Counted from the stretch's first letter, positions 1 through 12,117 are shown. The stretch: DNA of 64,000 bases from Zygnema circumcarinatum (GCA_037447605.1 CM074807.1:1838463-1902462); one strand, 5' to 3'. Program-made: numbers and translations. Notes: a model not told the origin generated them from the letters alone.

Positions 1-2094
1 ATTGATGGGCCCTCTCCTGGACACGCACGACAAGTACAGAGCTTTAAAAAAAATGCATATTGAGATAATTTGAGTTTCAGGCTGTCTAAGTCGCAAGAGG
101 ACTAAACACAACGGTCAGCTTCGCGCGTCGCACATTGTTTGACACTCAAAATATATCATTGGTAATGAGGAAAGCTGCCTGCTTACTCCATTCCTTTCAA
201 TGTACGCCTTACTTTTGAACTGACTTGTCTTGGATACATCTCGTGCTGCTCCAAGCACAAACTCATCAGCGACAATACATCAAGACTTTCCTGTACCACG
301 GGTACAATCCTCCAGCTTCATTTCTCGATACAACAATGTCCGCTACATGCCATCTCAAACAGTCTTCACGGATGCAAGCAATCACTGAAGGAAGACAATC
401 CAAGAAATCAGCAAGCCTCCACGTCCAGCAAACAGCAAACAGCAACCTGTAAGGTCGATCACTTCCATGCCCTTGAAGCACGCGCGACATCTTTGAGAAG
501 CTTCCGCCCTCAGTTTCCTCACCTTCTCCAGCTTGCGGCCGTCCGCAAGGGCGAGGCCGAGGCCGTCGTTGAGCACCGCCTTGTAGCGCCGCACGAGGTC
601 CCGCCGGTTGCTGTTCAGCATCTCTGCGACCTCGCGCGCTGCTTTCAGGAGGTCGCCGGGCGGCGCGAGGCGGCTCACAAGGCCCCACCGCTCCGCTGTC
701 TCCGCGTCGATGGGAGCCGCAGTCAAAGAAACTTCTCGAGCTCGGTTGGCTCCAATCATGCGAGGAAGCTTCTGAGAAAGTCCCCACGAAGGGAAAATTC
801 CAAACCTGGAGACCGAGGCAAAATGAGCTTCCGTCCTCGGCTTCTACAGAGATTCATGAATGAAGAATCATTTCCAGTAAGGTTGTCTGTTGCCTGTGGA
901 GATGAAAAGCTTATGCAAATGCGAGCTTGGAAGGCATGTCAAGCATGCTACTATTCTCCACTTTTACACGTGCGTTTTATGTATATCCGCTATGTTTTAA
1001 AAAGAAGAAACAGCGAGGTGAAAAACCGTATACAAAGAAACATACTTCTGAGACACGGGAGACTCACTTGGCATGTGTATCTGCAAATTTGGCGGTCGTA
1101 CTCGCAATTAGAATATCGCACGCCAATGCAATCTCAAATCCCGCTGTAATGGCGTGGCCGTTGATCGCTCCAATAATGGGAACAGGGCAGAGCTCCATCT
1201 GAACCACAGGGTCTTCGTCCGCATTCTTCACGTCGCCTTTGAACACCGACTGAGCCGCTGTCAAGTCCTGCAAAGGGAGCCGCCAACAATTCAAGCAGGG
1301 CTCTACAATCAGCCGACAGAAAAATCACATATACCCAATTTTTAGGCTTTAAAATCGTGAAGGACTTCACATTTTCAAAAATTGCATGACCAGACAAGCT
1401 GATAATAGCTCAACTTGAAACAAGAAAATGGGAAGGTCTGTAAAGGAGGCTCAATTCAAGAAATTCAAATTGTAAATAGACTCAAACATCAAAGATTTTT
1501 CATTTCCGGTTCTCCTTTTTTCTCCCCTCCAGCATGGCCAAACAGACGCTATTCCGACCAATGCACCTCCGCTGCAACTCTTTCGCAATTCCCAAAAAAA
1601 ATAAAAGTCTCAGAATGAGAGCGATTCCACATGCTGAGGCGCACCACTCCCGCGCAGAAGGCTCTCCCCGCGCCGGTGAGGATGATGGCGGCGAGGGCGG
1701 GGTCCTGCGAGAGCGCGGCGAAGGCCCGCGCCATGTCGACCATCATGGCGCGCGTCAGCGCGTTCAGGGCGCGCGGGCGGCTGATGGTGACGATGGCGAG
1801 CCATGGCTCCGGCCGCTCCACGCAGATGCTCCCCGTCGCCTCCTCCCCCCCTCCTCCGCCCGCCATGGCCTCCTCCTCCTCCTGCCGCCCTCCCCCACCG
1901 CTCCGCCCTGCGAGTGGCGACGCGAAGGCACGCGCTGGGGAGGAGGCGATGGGGCGACGAGCTCGTGCGGCTGTCTCAGGGTTGACCAGGGTCATGGATG
2001 ACACCTCGCGACCAGTGACCATGACTCGCGAGCCCCCTTTGGGACTTTCATGCAACGATCTTTGGGGAGCAAACTTTCTGATGGCTTGAAGCAT
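1..2094 (-). CDS. ECHIA: Enoyl-CoA hydratase/isomerase, peroxisomal ECHIA-like; 3' end cut by the window
   Basis: Crotonase-fold enzyme, expected to hydrate 2-enoyl-CoA during fatty-acid or branched-chain degradation. Exons, all in phase: 1645-1866 (or from 2094), 1068-1267, 523-805 and 1-16, where the gene leaves the window. Landmarks are SRPRALNALTRAMM, the oxyanion-hole segment AFCAGV|DL across intron 1, GAINGHAITAGFEIALACDI with the first catalytic Glu (GFE), and FGIFPSWGLSQKLPRMIGANRA. The second catalytic Glu of classical hydratases is replaced in the FGIFPSWG segment, as I recall for plant ECHIA. The Met at 1866 (MAGGGGGEEATG) gives a normal-length N-terminus. An in-frame Met at 2094 would add 76 residues that are basic at the start (MLQAIRKFAPQRS), possibly a targeting extension. 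The C-terminus, where a peroxisomal signal would lie, is outside the window. Intron 1 uses a GTGCGC donor. Confidence 0.88.
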
Positions 2095-3573
2095 TGTGCT
2101 TAAAGGAACAACACCGGTAATACCGTTAGTAATTTGCGTAGATTCCTTGTCATGTGTGCTTTTCCTTGTTTGTTTCCTTTGTCGGGGTTGTTTTTCCATT
2201 CGCAATTTCTACTGTTCGTTTTCTTTCCGTTGCAGGTGTTCTCGTAAGGCCGTGTTCACTTCACTGTTGCGAGTGAGGCTCTACGAAGGAAGACAGTTCA
2301 TGTAAAGAAGTCTAAATTTTCTGGAGAAGGCGGACCCTTCACCATGCCTTCGACCCCGCGGTCTCATTATTTTGCGAACTAGAGCAGCACACCACAACCA
2401 TCGCACCCTCACAGTTCTGCATTGGAGTACAAAACTCGTTGCAGTTTGCATCAGCAAGTCGGCCGCGGGATCCCTAAGGTTGCCATTTAACCACCTTGGC
2501 ACTCAAGCAGTAGGCCCTTAACTAGAATTTTTGAAAACGCCGCCTGGTCATACTCTTGCATTCAGACCGGTTGGTCACTTTCAGGTAGTCGAAGTTCAGT
2601 GTTGCTCGGTCATGCCTCGTGCCGCGTGGTTCAGCCATGCCCAGTTCCGCTCACACAGTTCTTCTCAGTGTTTTTGGTTAGCTTCAGTGAGGGAGGGTCT
2701 CAACTCTCACTGAAGGCATCCTGTTAAGCGAAAACCAATAACGTTTTGCAATGTTTGCAGATTTGGAGGCGTGGCATGCTCTGATTGTTGCAATCTAGAC
2801 AAAGTTACACTCGATGGATTCCCACCCTTAGCCCATTCCGTGCCTTTTGTGCTTGGTCTGCTTGGCTGTCAAAGAGGGTCGGACAGAAACTCTCCATGGC
2901 CACTCTGTTCGATGCATGCCCCCTGATGAATGCAACATGCCCTTCCATACATCACTAGCAAACGCTCGCCCTCCCTTTGAACCTCCAGGGCTCCTTCTAC
3001 AACGAGGGTACTGACAATTTTTAAGTCCAACACCTTAAGTCAAACACGCCTGTGCCATAGAAAGCAATAAGTTCGCCTCTGATCCCCAACAACATTTTCC
3101 ACGATACACATAATCAAACTCCCAAACCAAAACCAGAACGAGCAACTTGGCAATGTTTGGTGAACAATGCTCTCCCTCTAAGAGCAGCAATTTGCTTCCA
3201 CGGGTCAGGAGCACAGCAAGTGCCATGTGCCCACCATCAGAGCTGACTGCATGCTTGCCATCCCACAGCCTTACCTCCCACGACCATCTCTGCCAACACC
3301 ATTCCCTTGCACAATGCTGGTAGTCTTGTACACAAATTTGCCATTAAACAAGGATTCACAATGCCAACAAGTACAAAAAAAATCCTGACTCAAGGATTCT
3401 TTTGGGGTAGACTTTCCCAGGAAGAGAAGCACCCCTTTCAACTGCCAGAGGGGAAATTGCTATGTATGCCTTCAAATCTGCCTTTGACAAAACTGGAGCT
3501 GATCCAAGTCCCACCCCAACCTCACCGTATACGACGTGTCCTCCGCATGAAGGTGTCCATGAAAGGAGAGCGT
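2095..3573. other. Intergenic region between the hydratase and SEC23
   Basis: This is the upstream side of the hydratase and the downstream side of SEC23; both genes lie on the minus strand. I found no exon-like open frame with splice signals and no RNA gene. The only structure noted is a perfect 10-bp stem at 2682-2715 (CTTCAGTGAG paired with CTCACTGAAG). Confidence 0.5.
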
Positions 3574-6500
3574 CTACCTGACAGGATTGGGATCAGGAGG
3601 AACGAGCCGCAAGCTACGTAGCCATTCACAAAAACTCGTCTCGTCCGTTGGAGGAAGATTCGCTTTCAAACGGTTTCGCTCGTCAGGCCGTAACTCCCTC
3701 AATGGGGGGAACCTTGTTTCCTGCGATGGTGAGACACCCACACAGACTTCCGCTCTCAGAGGATACCTTCCCTACAAGCGACGTCCCTGTATACAGTGTG
3801 AGCTACAGACGCAAGGCTTTTGCTGTTGCAACACCATTTCCTCGGTTACAAACAATTGACCTTCTGCACACCGTGCTTTTGAGCTGTGTAGCTTTGAGAA
3901 AACCAAGATCGTCATCCTGGGGCAAGATAGATCTCGTGAAAGCTGGCTTCCACCGTTGATTACAACAACAACTCAAGTAATCTCCAGGAGATTTTCCACA
4001 AGAAAAAAGCTCCTTCACTCATTATCCACCATCAACAATCGGACAAGTTGTCGGATGCATTTGTTCGAATGATGTGACATACACTGGGAGAAAGGGCCGC
4101 AATCGACACTACACTCACCTGGTCTGCAGGAGAATCTCTATGGGCTGGAATGAGGCGGGATACAAGGTACCGCGCAGGGGATGTGCCCTCCTGCACAATA
4201 GCAAGGCAAAAGCCAAGCCCGTTTGTAGAATTAGCGAGAAGGGCGTGGCCTTGAAATTCATTCGACAAAATACGAGCGTACGAGCGGTGCTACCAAATTT
4301 TAACGTGTGTTTTAATCTGCCTGAGTAACCCATCCGTTGCTTCTCTAAGCCTATGCAGCCGACTGGCAAAAGGACTGGACCCTGACCAGCATCCTTGTTC
4401 ATCTCTGCTCCAAGTTGTTCGACAACATCTCACTAATTTTCATGCGTCGGAACATCCGCGAGCCCGTCTACTAACTTGCAAACCAGCAGAATGGCTGTGT
4501 TTAAGACATGCTGCGGCGTTAGGTGCACAATGTGCTCACCCTGAATGAGAGGCAACGAGGAGACGGGAAACGGTTGCGAGAGAGTTCCTCCACTACTGCC
4601 TTGCAAGCTGCATCTGCAGCTGCGCGTCTTACAGGGTCAGCTGCAAGATTCGCTCCCTGCATCACCTCCCACCAGCCCTAACACATGAGGTAGTTCCTTT
4701 CCAAATGGTCAAATGTCTCTCACTAGCTCAGAATACCTTGTAGATAATCTGCAAACGAGGAACCCATCAGCAACGCAACTCCATACGGACATGTTTGAGG
4801 TGCAGGCAGTTCAAATGGCCCGTGTAGCCAAACTTAGTTTCTCACGGGTAACAAAAGCTCACGAATTTACCATCCAGGTGAAGATGTCCGTGCCGTGATC
4901 CATGACCAGTGCGTTTTCTGAGTGCAGCGCGAGGTCATAGGGAGGAATCTCCTGCAGCCCTACTCCCTGTCGGAAGAGCAGCAGCTGAGGAAGGAGCATC
5001 CGCAGGGCCACATAGAGGTCTGCCCGCAGGAAGAGGGAGCGCAGAACAGCGCGCTCATCTTCATGGCCCACAATGCCTCCAAGCAATGGCCCGCGGTGTA
5101 AGTGGTAGAGCGTCTCCACCAGCCTACAACATTTGAAACTCAGCGAGAATGAGATAGAATACTCAAGTGGCTGACACTCACAGCTGAAAAAATTCGCTTC
5201 AACGTGCACATGCAAAACTTGGAAAATGTCCTCCTCCACGTATGGAATTCAATGATGCAATAATGGTCCATCACATTCCTTGAAGCGGACACAAAAGAAC
5301 GCAGGGCTCTCACCAACCAAAGAAAACAAACCCGTACATCGTTGTCGGGCAGGTCAACCAGTGGGGGGGCACTGCTCACCTGGAAAGTTCATTGGGGCAG
5401 CGTTGCAGGCGACTTCTCGGCATCGCTTTCCCAAACTTCTGAGCCAAGTCCTTCACTCTTTCACCAACAGAGCGGCAAACTTGAGGGAGGTCGCTCGCCT
5501 TCTCAGCCGCCAAAACTGTGCGTTTGCCTATGAGTACAGCCGCCACCTCTTCATCCACACTTTGCAGGTAAGTGGAGACATTCCCCGTGGTGATCAGCCG
5601 GAGCGTGATTACACGAATGATAGCTGCCATATTTTCCAGCCCAAACATTGCATTCATGAATTTGGCTGAGAATTCAATCCCGGTTCAGTATCTTGACTAG
5701 CAAACGCAATACGTAATAAAGACAATCCTGAATTTACAAGTCAGTCCAGCCCCTTACTTGCTTGATTCACACTCGTGTAGCGCATTGCGAACTGGAAGTA
5801 GAGGAAATCGTCCGGCACATCCTCCAGGAGTTCCATGCTCAATGCCAAGCCCTGCCCTTCCTCAACGCTCAGCATCTCCAATACCGTCGACGTATCGTTT
5901 GGGAATGGCGGCTCCCCCGGAGCCTCCGGCGCTGCCCCTGCCGGTCCAATCACTCGAGTGACAGTCATAGAAGGAGAAGTCCGCACCTCCAAGCTGCCTC
6001 TCACACCGACCACCCTGCTAATGGCTCCCCTCACATTCGCAGAAAAAGCCTCTCTAAAGTCGTCATGCATGATAAGGACTCCCCCAGAGGCGCTGGTCAG
6101 AGCGTGGACCACCGGCACCATTACAGGGCAGGTCCCCCCAAAGAGTATATCGACCGCTGCTTCCAGTCGCCGTGCCTCACGGCCAAGGGCCTCCATGTGC
6201 TTTTTAGCGCTCACCTGCTCATAGGCAAAGTTGGAATGGCCCTCAGGATGATCCACAGACCCGGGCCCCAAAGTTGTTGGGCCTCCCGCACACACAACCA
6301 CTCTCGAGCTGCCACCTGTCCGTTTCATGGGAATCCTGGGCAGGTCTGTGGCCGGACCCCGTACAAGTGTGAGCGCAACCTCCACAGCGACTCCCAGACA
6401 CCTCTTTCTGTCCAGCTCCGGCATGGCGCCTTTGTACGGACGAAGAGCACTGATTACGGCTTTGGCGACGGGGAGACAGGCGTGAATAGGAGCTAAGTAC

Positions 6501-9498
6501 ATGCCCGAACCGTATATGAGGTTGTTCTTACATTCCGCGCTAAGGGAGGCAGTGCCAGGAAAGACATCGGCGGAGGCAGCGCCCGGCTGGTTGAGGTCAT
6601 ACACTGACACCGTGCGCCCATATGAGAGCAGTCCTATTCTTGTGGCAGGCGGCAATGTCTCGATGACATCCTGCAGAGTCCCGACAGCGCACATGGTCTA
6701 AGGCCACAGAGAGCACGAAGGATTCCACAAGCAGGGAGGTCTGCATCACACAAACGACATGCAGTAGAGGGAGCGCACACATACATATTCCATGTGAGCT
6801 GATGACGCTCTTATATGCCACACCTTTTTCTTATATTATTCTTCATCGCTTTCTTCCAAATAGACCATAAAAATGCAAGAGAGCATACCAAATTGAACTC
6901 AAAAAGTTTATTGCTTACTCTTTTGTCAAAGCCATTTATGATGAGAGACAAGCAAGTGGTCATGCAGGGGACGTCAACCCAAGGTAACAAAAACTACGCA
7001 CACCAAAGTTCATTGACATGCAGAAGAGTTTGAGAAGCTTCAGTACGACTGCACTGACTGGTGATCCATAAGCCTGTGCAATCTGGCATCATACTACAGA
7101 GACCCCCAGGGTGCAGTTTGACGGGATAATGCCAAATGTAGGCTTGTAGGCTTGTAGGCCGATTGTAGGCTTCACACTGTGTCAACACTACTGACAACAT
7201 AAGAGGAATTTCTGATACCATGTTACTCCAGTTACCACTAAGACATCTTCTGCATCTTACATAAGACTCCAGTTGAAAAGCCTAGAAAACATTGACTATG
7301 TCAAGCAAACTGCATCAACCCCAGTGGCTGACTCTGCACGAGCTCCAAAAGGCTGGAAGCACTGACCAGAAGTGATGTCTGCAGATCCCCTAATAAGCTT
7401 TGATCAAGGGTCTCGTCAATCACGAACACAATCGGGACAGCCAATGCGGTGTCCGAGGCCGAAGAGTACCTCCGTGTTCCTCCCTCGAGATAATCAACAA
7501 CTCTCGAACTCAACTCCGGCCAGCTACTGTAATCTTCGCCCTCAGCCAGCAGATACTCCCCCCTGCTGTCATTCCCCTTGCCACAGAAAATGCATTTCCA
7601 TTCTCCTGACCTACGCAGCAATGGGCAGTATAAGTTAGCATAGGCACCACAAAACTCGCATCTAACAGGTTTGTTTCGAAGAAATGGCGGTGGAGGGTTG
7701 ACTTCTCGCACTGGAGATGCCAGAGCCCCGAAACCTAGGCTTGCAATGTTTGTGACCTTTCTCTGATTATGCACCTGCACACACAAGGGGAACACATTAC
7801 GTTAGGGAAAACGAAAATTGTAGCTGCCTTCGGATTAACTAGAGGAGTACAAGCCCCGTCCTTAACTGTTTTCTCTCATAAACATAAAGCACACGTTGTA
7901 ATTATCCAAAGGCACGCCAGTGCAACTCAAGGAAGTAAGACCTGCTTCAAACACGATACTGGCATCTATGCTTCTCTTGATTGGTTGACTGGTCACCCTC
8001 GAGTTCAATCATGTAGAATCCACGAATACAAATTCAAAAACAATGTATAGACTCTCGTTCTAATCTAACTCTACAACTAGAGCTGGGGTACCTCTAGACA
8101 TGTTTGAACTGGCCAGCAAATACCTAGACGACTCGGATAGCTCAGCGATTGCCACTTCGATCCGAATAGTCTTTCAAAAGGTTTTTTGTTTCGATCAACA
8201 TTTTCAAAGGAACTCGTAATCGAGAATCTAAATTACGGGCACAGGCACAAGCACGTTGGCCACCAAACAGTAACTCAAGGTATGCTTAATAAATCACAAT
8301 GGGGGTGGAGTTCGAAAACCTAATTGCCAGCAAAAGCTTGAACCATCCGGGCATTGCCGAAGCATGGAGCTTGGCTGATAGAATGATTACAAGGGATCGA
8401 TGACCAACGGGAACGCCCAATAACTCCACACTTGAACACTAGCATCTTCTCACATCATTTCGCAAATTACTCTCAGCTGGGGCATCCGCGGTTGTACCCT
8501 ATGCTAGGAGGCAGTGAGCTGCTCATTCTCAAAAAGGAGAAACGTTCGTAGATAGTATAACGTGAGCCCTGTCTTTATAAACACAACCCTACATTATGGT
8601 GAGAATGTAATCCCCAAAGGCAGATATGAGCACATATGAGGGGCCACTCGCCCAGCTGAAACGCTTGGGGTGGAATGGTCAGTAATCAAAGCAAGATCGT
8701 GCATGTCGGAATTTCCGTAAACGCCCAGCATGTGTTTGTAATGCCTGAAAGAACCTAGAACAGAGCCATAGAATGTACTCCGTGAAGGTGCAGTGAGTGT
8801 GATGCGCTAAAGCGTCGGCCTGTCGACATGGAAAGGGAGGAGAACAATACCGTTCCTGCCGAAAATGCGACAAACTGAGAAGAAACTTCAATCCCCTCCA
8901 TGTCATCTCGAGTGAGATCTGATGCATATATAGCCTCGCCGATACCGTCCTTTTGAATGTCAAAATACGAAGGAGGTTTTGGAGGATCGGAAGGAAGAGA
9001 AATGGTGGGAACAGAGTACGGATCGAGAGCTATGATAGGCGACGAATACTGCTCACTATACTGTGGTGAAGCGGTGGAAGAACTTGAAGTGGTCTCAGGT
9101 GCCACAGAAATAACAGCGGGCATGTCTTCTCTGCTCTCCGCGTTCTCGCCATACGCAGGACGCTGCGCGGAGAGATGGCCATGGCCAGTTGTGCCTGCAG
9201 AGGAGAAGGTTGGAGGAGGCGGGTTTGGCAGCCTTGAAAAAGTTGGAGGGGGAGGTGGCGTGAGTGGAAATGACAGAACGGCGTCTGTGGGAGCGGCGGG
9301 GAGCGCCGACGAGGCTTGCAGCTGCACCCCGTGCCCGGGAGGGGAGGGAGCAAGAAGCCGAGCCGGAGAGGGCGGGGTCAGGGGAGAGGACGAGTGCGCC
9401 ACTCCAGTGGGAGGCGGCCCGAAGCGCGGGGGCGGCGGCCCAGGCGGCGCCGCCCAGGGGGGCGGAGCGTCGGCCTGCGCGCTCTCCCTCGCCGCCAT
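3574..9498 (-). CDS. SEC23: SEC23-type COPII coat protein (divergent plant isoform)
   Basis: COPII inner-coat subunit and GTPase activator for SAR1, acting at ER exit sites. Eight exons give 947 aa: 8851-9498, 7367-7774, 5758-6670, 5380-5665, 4871-5123, 4540-4656, 4119-4190, 3574-3720; all junctions keep phase. The first ~110 residues are rich in Pro, Ala and Ser. They are followed by the conserved ASLGFGALASPVREVNPPP stretch and a zinc finger (CEFC...WKCIFC). Then come the trunk domain (PPATRIGLLSYGRTVSVYD; RVVVCAGGPTTLGPGSV), the beta-sandwich and helical parts (GPLLGGIVGHEDERAVLRSL) and a gelsolin-like end (MDHGTDIFTWMGANL; RYLVSRLIPAHRD). It ends SFCEWLRSLRLVPPDPNPVR. It resembles the distant Arabidopsis SEC23 form with a long N-terminus (At4g01810, from memory) more than canonical SEC23. 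The intron 1 donor (GTATTG) is weak. The start Met is the first in frame after the repeat-rich upstream DNA. Confidence 0.93.
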
Positions 9499-9682
9499 GG
9501 CTGCCCTTCCCTCTCCTCCCCTGCCCTGACGCGGAGGGAGGACGGGGGAGAGGAAACAGGCCGGTACGAGCACTACCGTACTGTATTGACATGCAGCACT
9601 ATTCGTACAGTACAGCTGTCCATACGGTACAGTACTGTACTGTAGGTTGGCGGCACTATTGTCCGTACCGCACGGAGGTGTA
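9499..9682. promoter_or_regulatory. SEC23 upstream region, rich in GTAC palindromes
   Basis: About 180 bp remain between the SEC23 start codon and the transposon block. The stretch 9560-9680 is dense in GTAC and includes the palindrome ACAGTACTGT and two copies of GCACTATT followed by (C)CGTAC. No clear TATA box was found. If the inserted elements are removed mentally, this DNA joins directly to the short leader of the C2orf69-like gene, so it was probably part of a shared divergent promoter. Confidence 0.45.
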
Positions 9683-9692
9683 CAGTCAACAG

Positions 9693-10869
9693 CAGGGTTC
9701 GTCAAATAGGGGATTTTGGCTTAAGATAGGGGACTGTCCCCTAACTTGATTTTGTAAAAACACGTAAATATGGACTGTACGGACGAAACCGTGCACGTAC
9801 GGACGTTCATCATTTCCCAGCACTGCTACTGTCGAGTTTGATTTTTCAGTAATTGGATGGGAGAAAGACGAGTTTCAAAAGAGGTTGACAGACTTGATGA
9901 AAGTTTGTCGCTTGGTTGACAGACTTTTCATTAGGGGGAGTCAGACCTTGACCAGCGCCAAACCAATTCCGCGAGCCCGTCGGGCCAATTCCGCGTTGTA
10001 CGGCAGGCCTTTTTCGCCAAAAGTGGACGTTCGACAGGCTCGGGCGCCGAGCCTGTATCTCATTTTTGTAACCTATTTCGAAGTACGGACGGGACAGACA
10101 GGTTCGGGGGGAGCCGCGGTTTCCGACCCAAATTCTGCAATCGAAATCAATACCTTTCCGCCGGCGGAATCTTTCAATTCCGCGGGCGATGGTCAAGGTC
10201 TGACCCCCCCTATTGGAAGGCATTCTTCACTGCAAACAGTTTGATAGTTTGACTGCTCTTCGAGGGTCTCTTTGAGTAGTTTGCATCACTTCTATAGCTG
10301 TCTTGTTCAGCCTAAAACTCCTAAGGGAGTGAGACCATTTTTCATTTCATTTCTAATTTTAGTTCCTATTTCAGTTTTTCTTTTGTGACTATACCTAGAA
10401 TTTCAAAGGTTATGATTTGGAATAGAGTTTTTGTGAGGAAATTTCAAGACTATGATGGATTCTTAAGTGATACTTGGAGTAATTAATGATGGATGGAAAA
10501 GGAAATAGAGAGCTTAAGATTGGATCTACAAAGTTTCCGTGCAATTGGGTTTCTGAATAAGCAACTATATGTTGTGATTGCCAAATGCACAGTTGTTCTA
10601 ATTGATTGGTGAAATTTACCTATCTATAAGAGTCGAAGAGGTTGCACCAGTTTCTAAAGCCGTGTTGTTATACCAACAAGTAAAGTTCATATACATCATT
10701 GCTATCGTGGTTGCAAATGCAATTCATTTCCTTTTTGTTTTTAACCAAAAAAATGCTTTTTTGGGGCTTGTGTGGTATTTAAGTTGAAATCACGTAAACT
10801 AATCTCAAAATCTTACATAAATAAGCTATTTAGGATATTTAGGGGATCTCCCCTATTTGACGAACCCTG
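9693..10869. mobile_element. Non-autonomous hAT-like transposon with perfect 8-bp target duplication
   Basis: The ends are perfect terminal inverted repeats of about 21 bp beginning CAGGGTTCGTCAAATAGG. The element is flanked by the identical 8-bp duplication GTCAACAG at 9685-9692 and 10870-10877. A CAGGG terminus with an 8-bp duplication is the hAT superfamily signature. The 1177-bp interior is AT-rich in its right half and has no transposase-like frame, so it is non-autonomous. It landed 10 bp inside the left terminal repeat of the outer element and is itself interrupted at 9934-10210. Confidence 0.9.
9934..10210. mobile_element. Small MITE inside the hAT-like element (TA-flanked)
   Basis: This 277-bp GC-rich insertion has terminal inverted repeats of about 26 bp containing GTCAGACCTTGACCA. 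The left end starts GGGGGA and the right complement GGGGGG, with one further small difference. TA dinucleotides flank it at 9932-9933 and 10211-10212. Its composition contrasts sharply with the AT-rich hAT interior around it. TA duplication suggests a Tc1/mariner-related MITE. No coding capacity. Confidence 0.72.
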
Positions 10870-10886
10870 GTCAACAGTCCTCATAT

Positions 10887-11215
10887 TTGGAAAATGATAC
10901 AGCGGCCTCACTTTTTGGATATCGGCGCCCCCTTTTGGGAAAATTTGTACTTTTTTTTTTGGCTAATCAACCCCCCCCTTGGATCTTTCGGGAGGAGAGA
11001 TCTTGTAGACAATCGGACCCCGCGCCTCGCGCGCAGGATCCGACCGTGCACCGACGTACGGCACCGCGCATCGCGGCGTGGGCCGCGAGATGCGGCGAGC
11101 CTACGGAAACGTTGTCCTCACCTGACCCGTTTGGGTCAGAGGTTGCCACGTGGCAGTCTGCCATTGGACAGCCCTGCTGCCGGTCCCCCATGCCGATGCA
11201 GTGGACCCCCATAAT
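10887..11215. repeat. Left arm of a ~330-bp inverted repeat
   Basis: This arm pairs with 11601-11932 in inverted orientation. Shared landmarks in order are ATGATACAGCGGCC, TTTTTGGATATCGGCGCCCCC, GGATCTTTCGGGAGGAGAG, the GC-rich GATCCGACCGTGCACCGACG segment, and TGCCACGTGGCA near the inner end. Identity by eye is well above 90 percent. Apparent open frames on both arms are the same sequence read in mirror orientation and are not taken as genes. Confidence 0.85.
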
Positions 11216-11324
11216 ATTTTCGCCATGGTTTCGGCAAATACTGGGCGAAAATATTGTAATTTGCAAATATAAGGTCCGCGTTACCAATAGGCGAGCGGTA
11301 TTATGTTAGAGTTCATGTCTGTTC

Positions 11325-11353
11325 GTACATATCGTATCGTATCGTATCGTACC
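11325..11353. repeat. Short (CGTAT)n microsatellite
   Basis: Four to five copies of a 5-bp CGTAT/CGTAC unit lie in the loop between the inverted-repeat arms. The same unit is expanded further at 12465-12550. Confidence 0.7.
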
Positions 11354-11600
11354 GTGATTTAGATACACGAGCTCCTATTGGTGCCGTACGTATACCGTAC
11401 GACGTAGAGATTTTATTCGTACTTACCGTACAGAGTAAAAGTGTGGCCCATGTTTGAAATCCGTTTCGATTAACAGATTTTGTATTGGAGAATAGGTCAG
11501 GTTAGGTTAACACCCCTAATACGTTAACATTGAGTTACCGTACAAAAAGGTGGTTTCGGCAAAATCGGGGCGAATTTCTTGGGGACGCACTGTACAAGGT

Positions 11601-11932
11601 GGAAAATATTATGGGGGCCCACTGTATCGGCAGTGTATCAGCAGCAGGGCTGTCCAATGGAAGACTGCCACGTGGCAATCTCTGACCCAAACGGGTCAGG
11701 TGAGGACAACGTTTCCGTAGGCTCGCCGCATCTCGCGGCCCACGCCGCGATGCGCGGTGCCGTACGTCGGTGCACGGTCGGATCCTGCGCGCGAGGCGCG
11801 GGGTCCGATTGTCTACAAGATCTCTCCTCCCGAAAGATCCAAGGGGGGGGGGGGTGATAAGCCCAAAAAAAAAGTACAATTTTTCCCAAAAGGGGGCGCC
11901 GATATCCAAAAAGTGGGGCCGCTGTATCATTT
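11601..11932. repeat. Right arm of the ~330-bp inverted repeat
   Basis: This is the reverse-complement partner of 10887-11215. Differences include a longer G run (near 11843) and A run and a few substitutions. With the ~385-bp spacer, a transcript across the region would fold into a long near-perfect hairpin. Both arms begin beside an ATAATATT/GGGGGCCCACTG motif resembling a pogo-type terminus, so they may be two inverted copies of one decayed element. Confidence 0.85.
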
Positions 11933-12117
11933 CCCTCGTATTTTCGCCATGGTTTTGGCAAATATGAGGCGAAAAAAAAAAGTATAAAACTTTCATTGAA
12001 CTCGCGATGGCGAGGCCATCAAATGTACATGGACAAAGGCAAAATGTGGGCGAATGGCAAAATATTGATTTTTGCAAATAGATGGTTCGTGTTACCAATA
12101 GACGGGCGGTATTGTTA

